A DNA stretch of 63,907 nt, taken from the NCBI GenBank assembly GCA_041725895.1, contig JBGRQA010000031.1, positions 1 through 63,907 on the forward strand. The letters run 5' to 3'. A model generated the notes under the pieces. That model searched no databases. It saw only the letters and a list, made by a program, of their open reading frames with translations, and had not been told where the DNA came from. Shown here in pieces: positions 43,171-52,128 of this stretch (positions within the stretch are counted from its first letter, which is position 1; every line of letters begins with the position of its first letter). The stretch is from JBGRQA01 sp041725895. Lineage in GTDB: Bacteria; Bacteroidota; Bacteroidia; Bacteroidales; Marinifilaceae. The translations under genes and the position numbers were made by a program.

Positions 43171-44472
43171 TTAGTACTTCAACACCTTTTTGACCAGAAA
43201 ATGATTACTGTCGTCAGAGATCTTAAGGAGATACATCCCTTTCTCAAAGGAGGAAAACGGAATACTTAAAGCTTGCACTCCGCTTTGAACTTCCACTTTT
43301 TTACGGAATACAACCTTACCAATAATAGACAAAACTTCCACTTGAAGACTGGCCTGTTGCCCCCAGTCAATTTTCAGATTCAATTTTTCGTGAACTGGAT
43401 TGTTGAACCTCACATTCTGCTCCCTGCTAAGTAATTGGGATTTACCGGAGGAAACTTTTTCAAGAACCTGTATTTTCATAAAAACAGGAAGATGGTCCGA
43501 AACCTTATAGAGAGCTTGAGTTAACTCCGAATCATACGTTTCATTTCCTCCATCAATTAGTTCCTTGTCAAAATGTTCTCCATCCTGTCCAAGCACTTCA
43601 TAGCTTCCCGGTTGGTATTTCAATTTTGAGCTCCCCTTACCTAAAGATTTACTCATCAGAATAAAATCAAACCGATCATCCAGACCACCCCAGGCCGCAC
43701 AATCTCCTCCCATATGAGTCGATTGCGTATGGTACTGAGCAAACTCTTCGGTATCGTGCCACGATCCGGGGGTATTAATGGGATCATAAAGTTTTAGTTC
43801 CTCATCCATGGGCTCTACAAAATTTTGAAAAGCCTCTTCCTCTGAATCGTATACATTAAAATCACCCATTACCAGAACATTCCCGGTCAGATCATTCTCC
43901 TCTCGATAGTCCATCAACCTTTGCGTTTCCCTGGCACGAAGCCTTTCACTGCTTCGCTCCTCTCCTGCCTTCAGATCCACTACAAAACAAGTCAAAAAAG
44001 TAGTATCCTTTCCCTGCTTAAGATTCTTCTTATAATAGAGATGATAAACATTGATGTCGTGTTGATCGGAACCGTTAACAATTCGGTCCTGACTTTTTAA
44101 AGCAAGTTTTTCTGAATTATAGAAGAGTGTGTTTACAAGATAGTCTCCTTCGAAAGCTGCCCTCCTGTATTTTCTTTTCCCATTTACATTCAATGCATGA
44201 TCGAGAAGATATTGAGCGTCTGCGTCCTCGCCATCCATCTCATTCACGGCAAAAATATCGGGTTGCGCATATTTTAGAATGATTCGAAGGGAAGTGTTCT
44301 TGTCGTCGCGACTATTATTGCTGTCGTTACAGTCGTAAATCTGTTTGCCATAATGCAATAAATTGTACTGCATCACGCGAAGTGTATCCACCGCCTGTGC
44401 CTTACAGGGCTGAACCGCCTGCAATACAATCAATAATCCGATAAAAAGGGAAGAGTAAAACTTCAATCGCAT
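43171..44472 (-). CDS. T9SS-exported endonuclease/exonuclease/phosphatase family protein
   Basis: A 433-residue EEP-superfamily phosphodiesterase carrying a type IX secretion tail. The signal peptide ends CKAQA (about residue 26). EEP motifs: MQYNLLHYG, VNEMDGEDADAQ (metal Glu), VMGDFNVYDSEEEAF and KVSDHLPVFMK near residue 345. The last 80 residues are a β-sandwich sorting domain with NPVHEKLNLKI, VLSIIGKVVF and a terminal block FEKGMYLLKISDDSNHFLVKKVLKY typical of type A T9SS signals. The frame is open 19 codons upstream; the Met at 44472 fits the signal peptide. It is the second exported EEP protein in the window; the first is at 13386-14450. Confidence 0.88.
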   Translation of the reverse strand: MRLKFYSSLFIGLLIVLQAVQPCKAQAVDTLRVMQYNLLHYGKQIYDCNDSNNSRDDKNTSLRIILKYAQPDIFAVNEMDGEDADAQYLLDHALNVNGKRKYRRAAFEGDYLVNTLFYNSEKLALKSQDRIVNGSDQHDINVYHLYYKKNLKQGKDTTFLTCFVVDLKAGEERSSERLRARETQRLMDYREENDLTGNVLVMGDFNVYDSEEEAFQNFVEPMDEELKLYDPINTPGSWHDTEEFAQYHTQSTHMGGDCAAWGGLDDRFDFILMSKSLGKGSSKLKYQPGSYEVLGQDGEHFDKELIDGGNETYDSELTQALYKVSDHLPVFMKIQVLEKVSSGKSQLLSREQNVRFNNPVHEKLNLKIDWGQQASLQVEVLSIIGKVVFRKKVEVQSGVQALSIPFSSFEKGMYLLKISDDSNHFLVKKVLKY

Positions 44473-44611
44473 AGGCAAACACCTTTTAATAATTCTTAAA
44501 TTTAAGCAATTCTGAAGTGAAATGAGCAAATTACAGGAATTTTAACATTTTAAGGACAAACAATCCTTAAAAACCATCTTTTTTCCCCTGCATATTCAGG
44601 GGAAAACAAAA

Positions 44612-44638
44612 GGCTGCTTCCAATCAAAGAAACAGCCC
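44612..44638 (-). terminator. candidate terminator after the C1 peptidase gene
   Basis: GGCTG-C-TTC / GAA-A-CAGCC, with A-rich sequence on its left that reads as T residues on the minus strand. The stem is interrupted by a mismatch. Confidence 0.5.
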
Positions 44639-44662
44639 AAAGTCCTATTTATAAGCAATCTT

Positions 44663-45856
44663 TTACAATCCTAGTTTTTTTGCTATAGCTGCAGGAACTG
44701 CATTCTTGTGTACCAGAATTGATACGGTTTTGTATTGAACAAAAGGAACTGAAGCGTAAAAATAACCGCCATAAGAATTGTTATCGGTTCCCCATGAATT
44801 TTTTATCAGGTAATATTTGGTTCCGTTTTGATCCTTGGCCGTTCCAACCATGTGCATCAGGTGATCTTCGGTTGATTGGTAATTATCGAAAGACTCCTGG
44901 CGCATCTTTTGGGTGATTGTCTTCTCCTTTACCGGTGCTTTCAATCCATAATCCGCCTTTTCGCTGCGAGACATTTTTTCCCATTTGGCAATTTCGGCAT
45001 TGGCCATGTTTTTAGTCGCAGTTTCAGGCACAATAGCAACTCCGTTGCGGTGCGAGAAACCCTTCTCACTAACATCACTTCCCCAGGCAATTGAATAGCC
45101 CTTTTCAATTGCGAAATCAACAGTTTCCATCATCTCCTCCATGGGCACGTTGTATACTGACCCCAAAGACCAGTTATCGGGTCCTTCAAAAATGAACTGC
45201 TCATAGAAAGGATGATGTGTATACGAAGTAATTGTAATGTAGTCGTCAGGATTGATGCCCAAATCATCCCGGAAGGAAGCAGGAGTATACTCTTTTTCCT
45301 TGTATTCAAATTTTGCGGGAATATCACCGAGATAGGCATCCAAAATTCCATCGAATCCTTTCATCCAAACCGGAGTAATTTTGCGATTCTTATTCTTGAT
45401 TACTGCATCGACATAGGCGTGCAATACTGCATCCATTTCCCCGTGTACCGGCAATTCTTCCCCAATTGTATTACCGGAATAGGCCTCTTGTGGTAGCAAA
45501 CCATATTTCTTGATCACATTTAAAACATCCCAGCCTTCAGCTCCGGCAGAAAAACTCTTCTTGCCATGGTAACGAACGTAATCTACCGCTCGATCATGGT
45601 AGTTCCGGTTCACCACAAACATCTCCGAAAGGTTAAATTCTCCTTTTCCCATTCTCAGCAATTCCGATTCAAGAAAAGAAAGTGTAGCGTAGGACCAGCA
45701 AGTTCCCGAACGATGCTGACTCTTTACCGAAGTAACCGGAAGTTTCTTCTCAATGGTAAATTGGTAACCTTCTTTTTTCTCCTTCTTCTTTTCTGCCTTA
45801 ACAACAGCCCCGGGTAAAACCAAAGCCAAACAGACAATTAATGCAATTTTCTTCAT
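44663..45856 (-). CDS. C1-like cysteine peptidase (aminopeptidase C/bleomycin hydrolase type), exported
   Basis: A 397-residue papain-fold peptidase. The signal peptide (1-21) shows it is exported, unlike the cytosolic bacterial PepC. Active-site residues are Q47 and C53 in SQHRSGTCWSYATLSFLE, a His in EDHLMHMVGTAKD and the Asn in YLIKNSWGTD. The region between is longer than in papain, as in the bleomycin hydrolase group. The frame is open 11 codons upstream, but the Met at 45856 begins the signal. It probably trims peptides in the periplasm. Monocistronic; divergent from the M49 peptidase gene. Confidence 0.9.
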   Translation of the reverse strand: MKKIALIVCLALVLPGAVVKAEKKKEKKEGYQFTIEKKLPVTSVKSQHRSGTCWSYATLSFLESELLRMGKGEFNLSEMFVVNRNYHDRAVDYVRYHGKKSFSAGAEGWDVLNVIKKYGLLPQEAYSGNTIGEELPVHGEMDAVLHAYVDAVIKNKNRKITPVWMKGFDGILDAYLGDIPAKFEYKEKEYTPASFRDDLGINPDDYITITSYTHHPFYEQFIFEGPDNWSLGSVYNVPMEEMMETVDFAIEKGYSIAWGSDVSEKGFSHRNGVAIVPETATKNMANAEIAKWEKMSRSEKADYGLKAPVKEKTITQKMRQESFDNYQSTEDHLMHMVGTAKDQNGTKYYLIKNSWGTDNNSYGGYFYASVPFVQYKTVSILVHKNAVPAAIAKKLGL

Positions 45857-45995
45857 GCTTTTAAATTTGTTTTTATTGGTCAGATGCAACCCGCCAAAGT
45901 TAATTATCCTCCTGTGTAGAAAGTATTTCTCATGACTTGTTACATCAATTCAATATTTGTTGTTTATTTTTAGATCAGGATTCCGTATCAATTTA

Positions 45996-46026
45996 TTGCG
46001 ATTGCAATACTTTGCTCGTATTTTTG
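45996..46026 (+). promoter_or_regulatory. promoter of the M49 peptidase gene
   Basis: TTG (45996-45998), 20 bases, TATTTTTG (46019-46026): a full match to the Bacteroidota promoter pattern, about 140 bp before the start codon, in a 313-bp gap that is otherwise featureless. Confidence 0.55.
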
Positions 46027-46169
46027 AGAATTGTTAAACAGAATGCTCAAAGTTAAAAAATTACAAGTATCCAACCCTATTTATTCAAGGTTGAAATCAG
46101 CCATTTATGGGAAAGGATGCCCCGTTGGGAAAATATTGCAATACGATTACTAACTTAACATCAAACAAA

Positions 46170-47813
46170 ATGAAGAAAATTGCATCCTTGGCCCTGGTTG
46201 CTGCAATGGGATTCGGTTTTGCCGGTTGCCAGCAGAAACAAGCGCCAAAAGAGGAAGTTTCTCCTTTGCAAGCCAAAGTAGATCAATACGTAGAAGTGGA
46301 GCTGAACACAGATATGTCTCAGCTGACTGAGAAAGAAAAACAAATGCTACCCATCCTGATCGAAGTTTCTGAGATCATGGAAGAGATTTTCTGGGAAGAT
46401 GCTATTGGTAATAAGCAAGAATTCCTTTCTAAACTGAAGGATCCTGCTGCAATTGCCTATGCAAAAATCAACTACGGCCCATGGGACCGTTTGGCTAACA
46501 ATGAGCCCTTTATTGATGGTTATGGAAAAAAACCTGCCGGTGCCAACTACTATCCGGCCGATATGACCAAGGAAGAGTTTGAAGCCCTTAAGGACGAAAA
46601 CAAAACCAGTACTTACTCATTAATTCGTCGTGATGAAAACGGAAAACTAATCGTTCTTCCCTATCACGTTGCTTACAAGGAAAAAATTGAGAAAGCTGCC
46701 GAATTGTTGAGAAAAGCGGCGACCCTGGCAGAAGATGCAGGTTTGAAAAAGTACCTGGAACTGCGTGCGGAAGCATTGCTAACCGACGATTACCTGGCTT
46801 CGGATATGGCCTGGATGGACATGCAAACCAACACTATCGACTTTGTGGTTGGTCCTATCGAAACTTATGAAGATGCCATGTTTGGGTACAAAGCGGCTCA
46901 CTCGGCACAAATCCTTGTGAAAGACAAAGAATGGAGCAAGAAGCTTTCCCGTTTTGCCTCTTTGTTGCCACGTCTTCAGGAAAGTTTACCTGTTCCTGCC
47001 AAATATAAAGCTGAAAAAGCAAGCGCCAATGCTGACATGAATGCTTACGATGTAATCTACTACGGAGGAGATTGCAACGCGGGTAGCAAAAACATCGCTA
47101 TCAACCTGCCTAACGACCCTCGCGTACACCTGGCCAAAGGTAGCCGTAAGCTTCAGTTGAAGAACGCTATGCAGGCGAAATTCGACAAGATTCTGATTCC
47201 TATCTCCAACCTGCTGATCGATGAATCGCAGCGCAAGCATGTAAAATTTGATGCTTTCTTCGAGAATACCATGTTCCATGAAGTAGCTCACGGATTGGGT
47301 ATCAAATACACTCTTGAAGACAAGGATCTTACTGTACGTAAGGCTTTGAAAGATGCTTATACCTCAATCGAAGAAGGAAAAGCTGACATTCTTGGCTTGT
47401 ATATGATTACCAAAATGGCTGAGTGGGGTGAATTGAAAAACAAAGACCTAATGGACAACTACGTGACCTTTATGGCCGGTATCTTCCGTTCGGTTCGTTT
47501 TGGAGCTGCCAGTGCTCATGGTAAAGCCAATATGATTCGTTTCTACTACTTCGAAGAGCAAGGTGCATTTACCCGCGACGAAGCTACCGGAACCTACAAA
47601 GTAGATTTCGATAAGATGAAAGCAGCAATGATTTCCCTGGGTGAGAAATTATTGATTCTTCAGGGCGATGCCAACTATGATGGTGCTAAAAAAATGATCG
47701 CTGAAAAAGGAGCCATTCGTGAAGATCTTCAAAAAGATTTGGATCGCGTAAACAACGCTGGTATTCCAAAGGATATCGTTTACAAACAAGGCTTGAAAGT
47801 TTTGGGCTTATAG
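46170..47813 (+). CDS. M49-like (dipeptidyl-peptidase III family) zinc peptidase, lipoprotein
   Basis: A 547-residue metallopeptidase. The zinc motif is H370-E-V-A-H374 (HEVAHGLG), with the second motif EEGKAD at 401-406, matching the M49 EEx(R/K)AD box. In most M49 enzymes the first motif is a hexapeptide HEXXGH; this protein has the shorter HEXXH form known from some bacterial members. A lipobox GFAGC (Cys 19) places it in an envelope membrane. The frame begins at 46107, but the Met at 46170 (MKKIASLALVAAMGFGFAGC) is the lipoprotein start. It would release dipeptides from peptide N termini. Monocistronic. Confidence 0.87.
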   Translation: MKKIASLALVAAMGFGFAGCQQKQAPKEEVSPLQAKVDQYVEVELNTDMSQLTEKEKQMLPILIEVSEIMEEIFWEDAIGNKQEFLSKLKDPAAIAYAKINYGPWDRLANNEPFIDGYGKKPAGANYYPADMTKEEFEALKDENKTSTYSLIRRDENGKLIVLPYHVAYKEKIEKAAELLRKAATLAEDAGLKKYLELRAEALLTDDYLASDMAWMDMQTNTIDFVVGPIETYEDAMFGYKAAHSAQILVKDKEWSKKLSRFASLLPRLQESLPVPAKYKAEKASANADMNAYDVIYYGGDCNAGSKNIAINLPNDPRVHLAKGSRKLQLKNAMQAKFDKILIPISNLLIDESQRKHVKFDAFFENTMFHEVAHGLGIKYTLEDKDLTVRKALKDAYTSIEEGKADILGLYMITKMAEWGELKNKDLMDNYVTFMAGIFRSVRFGAASAHGKANMIRFYYFEEQGAFTRDEATGTYKVDFDKMKAAMISLGEKLLILQGDANYDGAKKMIAEKGAIREDLQKDLDRVNNAGIPKDIVYKQGLKVLGL

Positions 47814-47835
47814 TCCTTTAAACAATAACTACTCT

Positions 47836-47868
47836 AAAAGGAATCCGATATTTCGGGTTCCTTTTTTT
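47836..47868 (+). terminator. Rho-independent terminator after the M49 gene
   Basis: AAAAGGAATCCGA / TTCGGGTTCCTTTT with small loop, one G-U pair, and T run. Confidence 0.88.
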
Positions 47869-47892
47869 GTCCATTTGAGTAATGAGATTCTA

Positions 47893-48104
47893 AACTTGTT
47901 TCGGGTTACTTTTTTTAAAAGTGAATCAATTCAAACTTGTTTCGAACTACTTTCTTCAAAAGTGAACCAATTCAAACCTGTTTTGGACTACTTTTTTCAA
48001 AAGTGAACTAATTCAAACTTGTTTTGGACTACTTTCTTCAAAAGTAAACCAATTCAAACTTGTTTTGGACTACTTTCTTCAAAAGTGACCAAATACAAAC
48101 CTTT
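47893..48104. repeat. 41-bp tandem repeat, five units plus a partial unit
   Basis: Units start at 47893, 47934, 47975, 48016 and 48057, each exactly 41 bp. Each begins AA(C)CTTGTTT and contains ACTACTTTCTTCAAAAGTGA and then ACCAATTCA. Every unit has ACTTT-N5-AAAGT as a small dyad. Since 41 is not a multiple of three the array cannot encode a repeated peptide. Units 2-5 are more alike than unit 1. It lies between the M49 terminator and the sensor-kinase gene, and the 230 bp after it show no gene. Confidence 0.9.
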
Positions 48105-48332
48105 TTTGAAGAATCAAACCAAAGATCTTGCCCCCAATGCTTTAGTTAATTGAGTTTTGCACTCCTAAATAAAGTAAATAGACTAGATCAAGCACAATAA
48201 TCCCCATAGGTAAATCCGTTAAGCAAACCCAAATCGTCTCCATTTGTTTTTGACTTTCGGCTTTCGTAAATTACACCCGTTGAAAGGGTTGTATCTTCAA
48301 CCCAATAACTATTGATTCAAGGAAGCTGTTCT

Positions 48333-51050
48333 ATGAAATTTCGAAATCTTATCTTCCTGCTGTTGTGTTTCCTTTTTCTTTCATCGTCAAGCTGGGCGCG
48401 AAAAAAAAAGATACTGATTCTGCACTCCTATCATCAGGGGCTGAATTGGACCGATAACATTACCAGGGGGATGCAATCCATTTTCAACCAGTACGACAAT
48501 CTGGAGGTACAATTTGAGTACATGGACTCCAAGCGCAACCCCGATCCGGCCTACCTTGACGAATTTGCCAAACTCTACCAGCTAAAGCACCACAACATCC
48601 CTTTTGAAGTAATCATTGCCTCGGACAATAATGCTCTGGACTTTGCCCGAAAGTATCAAAACAAGTATTTCAAGGACATCCCCGTTATATTTTGTTCTAT
48701 CGATCAGTTTGAAGACAAACTAATTGAAGGCATGACCAATGTAACAGGAATTACCGAATACATCGACTTCAAACAAACCATTATCGAGGCTCTTCGTTTG
48801 CATCCCCGCGCCAAAAACCTTGTGGTAATCAACGATAACCAAACCACCTCTGCGATCATCAACCGGAACCATATCAAATCCTTCTGGCCCGAAATAGAAA
48901 CCGATGTAAACCTGATCTTCCTGGAGAATTTATCCATTGATGAACTGGTGGAAAAAGTTAAAAAGCTGGACAACTCCAACATCATTCTACTGATCAACTT
49001 CAGCAAAGACAAGGACGGCAACTACATTTCCTACCAAGAGAACATCGAAATCATTCGGGAGGCCACGCAGCTCCCCATCTATAGCTCCTGGGAATTCTAC
49101 CTGGACGAAGGAATTATCGGGGGAATGCTCACCAGTGGTTTTATGCAGGGGAAATTAGCTGCTGAAACAGCTCTTCGTGTGATTTACGGCGAAGATATTA
49201 ATACAATTCCTCTCGTTACAACCGGTTACAACAGTTACAAGTTCGACTTTAACCAGATGAAACGGTTTGGCATTCGACCCGAACAATTGCCTGCCAACAG
49301 TACCATAATCAACCTACCTCCAACCTTTCTGCAAAAATACAGAACCTACCTGCTGATCTCTTCCGTTTTTCTCCTATTGATCGCTTTAATTGTGATTTAT
49401 GCCCGGGAAAAAAGGAAACGCAACGAACAGCGGTTACTCAGAATTAACAAGGAGCTGGATCGTAGAGTAGCCGAACGTACGGAAGAATTAATGGAGGCCA
49501 ATGAAAAACTGGAAGGTCAAACCCTTCAGATTCGAAAACAAAATAAGGAACTGGAATTGCATCGCCATCATCTGATAGAACTGGTAGAAGAACGAACCAA
49601 CAACCTGGAATTGGCCAACAAAGAACTTAAGGCCAATCGCACCCGATTGCTTCGAATGCTGGATGCCAATTCCGACGGAGTTTGGGAACACAACCTCAAA
49701 ACCGATCGGGTTACCTTTAGCAAACAAATCTGGGAAAAACTGGGCCATCCTCTTAATCAAATAGAGGACACCCGCAGCTTCGTAAATGCTCAAACTCATC
49801 CCGAAGATCTGGAAAAGGTCGAAAAAAGACGAAGGGACTATTTGAAGGGAAAATCAGAATTGTATGAAGTGGTATTCCGCTTGCGCAACAGTAATAAGGA
49901 ATGGAAATGGTACAAGGCCAAAGGTAAAATTCTGGATCGTGATGAGAACTACGCTCCATTAAACCTGGTGGGTACCCTGATGGATATTACCCAAAGAAAA
50001 CTTGCAGAGGAGCAGATTCAAGAGGATGAGAAACAAATTCGTGCCTCGGAAAAACGCTGGCGATCGCTCATTGAGCAGGCTGCCGATGAAATTCTCCTGC
50101 ACGATTTCTCCGGACAGATACTGGATGCCAATTCATCGGCCAACAAATGGCTGGGTTTTAGCCATCAGGAACTGCTCCAGATGAATTTTTCAGATCTGGA
50201 TCACAACCTTTCCCTCCCGAAACTTCAGGAATACTGGAACACCCTCACTCCCGAGAACAATTCCATCAGTATGGAATCCATTCAACGACGAAAAGACGGC
50301 TCTACATTCCCTGTAGAGGTGAATCTGAGTCTCATCGATCTGGAGGAAGATCAGATAATACTGGCCGTGGTGCGGGATATTAGCAAACGACAGGAAACTG
50401 AACGGAAAATTCTGAATGCAGTGATCGAAACCGAAGAGACCGAACGAAAACGCTTTGCCAAAGATTTGCACGACTCCATTGGCCCCCTTCTTTCCAGCAT
50501 CAACCTATATCTTTCTGCTCTCGCAAAAACCGATCAGAAGGAGAAAAAGGAAAATATTATCAATGTGTCGAGAGAAGCAGTTAACGAGGCACTGGTTAGT
50601 ATCAAGGAAATATCCAATAACTTGAGTCCGCATATTCTAAGCGATTTCGGACTGGAGAAAGCCATCGATTCCTTTACCAACAAGTTACAAATATCACAGA
50701 GCATCCATATTAGCTTTCACGCCGAAAACCTGGAACAAAGACTCAACGAGCAGGTAGAAGTTGTAATTTACAGAGTGGTTACGGAATTAATTCACAATAC
50801 CATTAAGCATGCCAAAGCCAAAAATATTGAGATTAACCTGTCGCGAACCCGTGATCTTTTAACCCTCATCTACATTGATGATGGCATTGGATTCGACACT
50901 AGAAAAATTCAGGCGGGTAAATCCAATGGAATGGGCCTTTACAATATTCTCAGCCGAGTTCGCTCCCTGAACGGAACACACAAAATAAAAAGCAACCGCC
51001 CCAATGGGGGGATGATGGCCATTGTGGAAGTAAACCTGGAGAGCAATTAA
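48333..51050 (+). CDS. membrane sensor histidine kinase with periplasmic binding domain and two PAS domains
   Basis: A 905-residue sensor kinase. Order: signal peptide (1-26), periplasmic ABC-transporter substrate-binding-like domain (about 28-325, starting KKILILHSYHQGLNWT), one transmembrane helix (about 336-357), coiled coil (about 360-445), two PAS domains (about 445-560 and 570-695), a HisKA_3 helix pair with the phosphoacceptor His near 713 (KDLHDSIGPLLSSIN), and a HATPase domain with the N-box ELIHNTIKHA and GIGFDTRK. HisKA_3 kinases signal through NarL-type regulators, and exactly such a gene follows 33 bp later. A small molecule is sensed outside the membrane. The Met at 48333 is chosen over the upstream frame start because it begins the signal peptide. 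Confidence 0.93.
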   Translation: MKFRNLIFLLLCFLFLSSSSWARKKKILILHSYHQGLNWTDNITRGMQSIFNQYDNLEVQFEYMDSKRNPDPAYLDEFAKLYQLKHHNIPFEVIIASDNNALDFARKYQNKYFKDIPVIFCSIDQFEDKLIEGMTNVTGITEYIDFKQTIIEALRLHPRAKNLVVINDNQTTSAIINRNHIKSFWPEIETDVNLIFLENLSIDELVEKVKKLDNSNIILLINFSKDKDGNYISYQENIEIIREATQLPIYSSWEFYLDEGIIGGMLTSGFMQGKLAAETALRVIYGEDINTIPLVTTGYNSYKFDFNQMKRFGIRPEQLPANSTIINLPPTFLQKYRTYLLISSVFLLLIALIVIYAREKRKRNEQRLLRINKELDRRVAERTEELMEANEKLEGQTLQIRKQNKELELHRHHLIELVEERTNNLELANKELKANRTRLLRMLDANSDGVWEHNLKTDRVTFSKQIWEKLGHPLNQIEDTRSFVNAQTHPEDLEKVEKRRRDYLKGKSELYEVVFRLRNSNKEWKWYKAKGKILDRDENYAPLNLVGTLMDITQRKLAEEQIQEDEKQIRASEKRWRSLIEQAADEILLHDFSGQILDANSSANKWLGFSHQELLQMNFSDLDHNLSLPKLQEYWNTLTPENNSISMESIQRRKDGSTFPVEVNLSLIDLEEDQIILAVVRDISKRQETERKILNAVIETEETERKRFAKDLHDSIGPLLSSINLYLSALAKTDQKEKKENIINVSREAVNEALVSIKEISNNLSPHILSDFGLEKAIDSFTNKLQISQSIHISFHAENLEQRLNEQVEVVIYRVVTELIHNTIKHAKAKNIEINLSRTRDLLTLIYIDDGIGFDTRKIQAGKSNGMGLYNILSRVRSLNGTHKIKSNRPNGGMMAIVEVNLESN

Positions 51051-51083
51051 TACTTAATCTGAAAAAATTAAAATACACGAATT

Positions 51084-51725
51084 ATGAAGGAGTACAGGGT
51101 AATGCTGGTAGATGATCACAAACTATTTCGGAGCGGGCTGCGTTTTCTGCTCAATGATATCCCTGAAATCAAAGTCGTGGGTGAAGCTGCCAACGGTCGA
51201 GAGTTTTTGGAAATGGCCGCCGACGAAATCCTCGACATCGTATTAATGGATATCAATATGCCCGAAATGAATGGTCTGGAAGCTACCCGTGAGGCATTGA
51301 AACTTTACCCTCATCTCAAGATTATTGTTCTCTCGATGCATGGAGAAGAGGAATACTACGACCAAATGGTGGATGCCGGGGTTCAGGGCTTCCTCCTTAA
51401 AAATTCGGGTGCCGATGAGCTAAATGCGGCATTGCAATCGGTAATCAATGGGGGTACCTATTTCTCACAGGAACTATTGGTGGGCATTCTGGATAAGAAA
51501 AAACAGAAGAACTTTCAATCGGAAGTGGTAAAACTTACGCAACGGGAACTGGAAGTACTCAAACTGATATGCGAAGGCTACAGTAATGTCGATATTGCCG
51601 AACAGCTCTTCATCAGTCAGCGCACAGTAGATCGCCATCGCTCCAACCTTTTAAGCAAAACCGGTTGCCGCAACTCCACATCCCTGGTAATGTATGCTGT
51701 AAAGAATAAGATAATCGAAGTATAG
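51084..51725 (+). CDS. NarL/LuxR-type response regulator
   Basis: A 213-residue two-domain regulator. The receiver has the acidic pair D10-D11, the phosphorylation site D56 (IVLMDINMPEMNG), and K106 in FLLKNSG. The LuxR-type helix-turn-helix spans about 147-205 (LTQRELEVLKLICEGYSNVDIAEQLFISQRTVDRH). It is the evident partner of the sensor kinase, 33 bp upstream, with which it is co-transcribed. Targets are not encoded in the sequence, but the cstA-porin pair immediately downstream is the obvious candidate. Confidence 0.95.
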   Translation: MKEYRVMLVDDHKLFRSGLRFLLNDIPEIKVVGEAANGREFLEMAADEILDIVLMDINMPEMNGLEATREALKLYPHLKIIVLSMHGEEEYYDQMVDAGVQGFLLKNSGADELNAALQSVINGGTYFSQELLVGILDKKKQKNFQSEVVKLTQRELEVLKLICEGYSNVDIAEQLFISQRTVDRHRSNLLSKTGCRNSTSLVMYAVKNKIIEV

Positions 51726-52128
51726 TGAAACAATAGTCGTATTAATATCCTTTAAATTTTGATCTTCTTTTCCCAAAAAGCTATTGCCTATTTGCCTTTG
51801 ATTAAAATAGTAACAACATCTCTTCTTTTCATCCCACCTCAATTCTTCAAAGTGAATTTTTTCACATTTTTTAAGGTTTTTCCAAGCTCCGCAAACGATT
51901 TCTGCTGTGTGAATTGATTCAAAATAAGAAACACAAAAACCTAATTCTCTTATTGTTACAGTTTTTTAATACAAAAACATAGGTATAAACACCCATATTG
52001 AATTGGGTGTTAATCTTTTAATAAATAGGGTATTTCTACCTTTTCTCCCCTTACCATATCTGCTTGCTTTGTTAGTGGTGATTTGAATCACCTTACTAAG
52101 AGCTATTTACAAATCAAATAACAAGAGT
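51726..52128. other. 403-bp gap upstream of cstA with two dyads
   Basis: No gene. It is A/T-rich and carries AACACCCA / TGGGTGTT (51988-52011) and GGTGATT-TG-AATCACC extended by TTAGT / ACTAA (52072-52099), the second ending 29 bp before the cstA start. These are candidate binding sites for the neighbouring response regulator or leader hairpins. No terminator for the regulator gene is visible. Confidence 0.45.
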
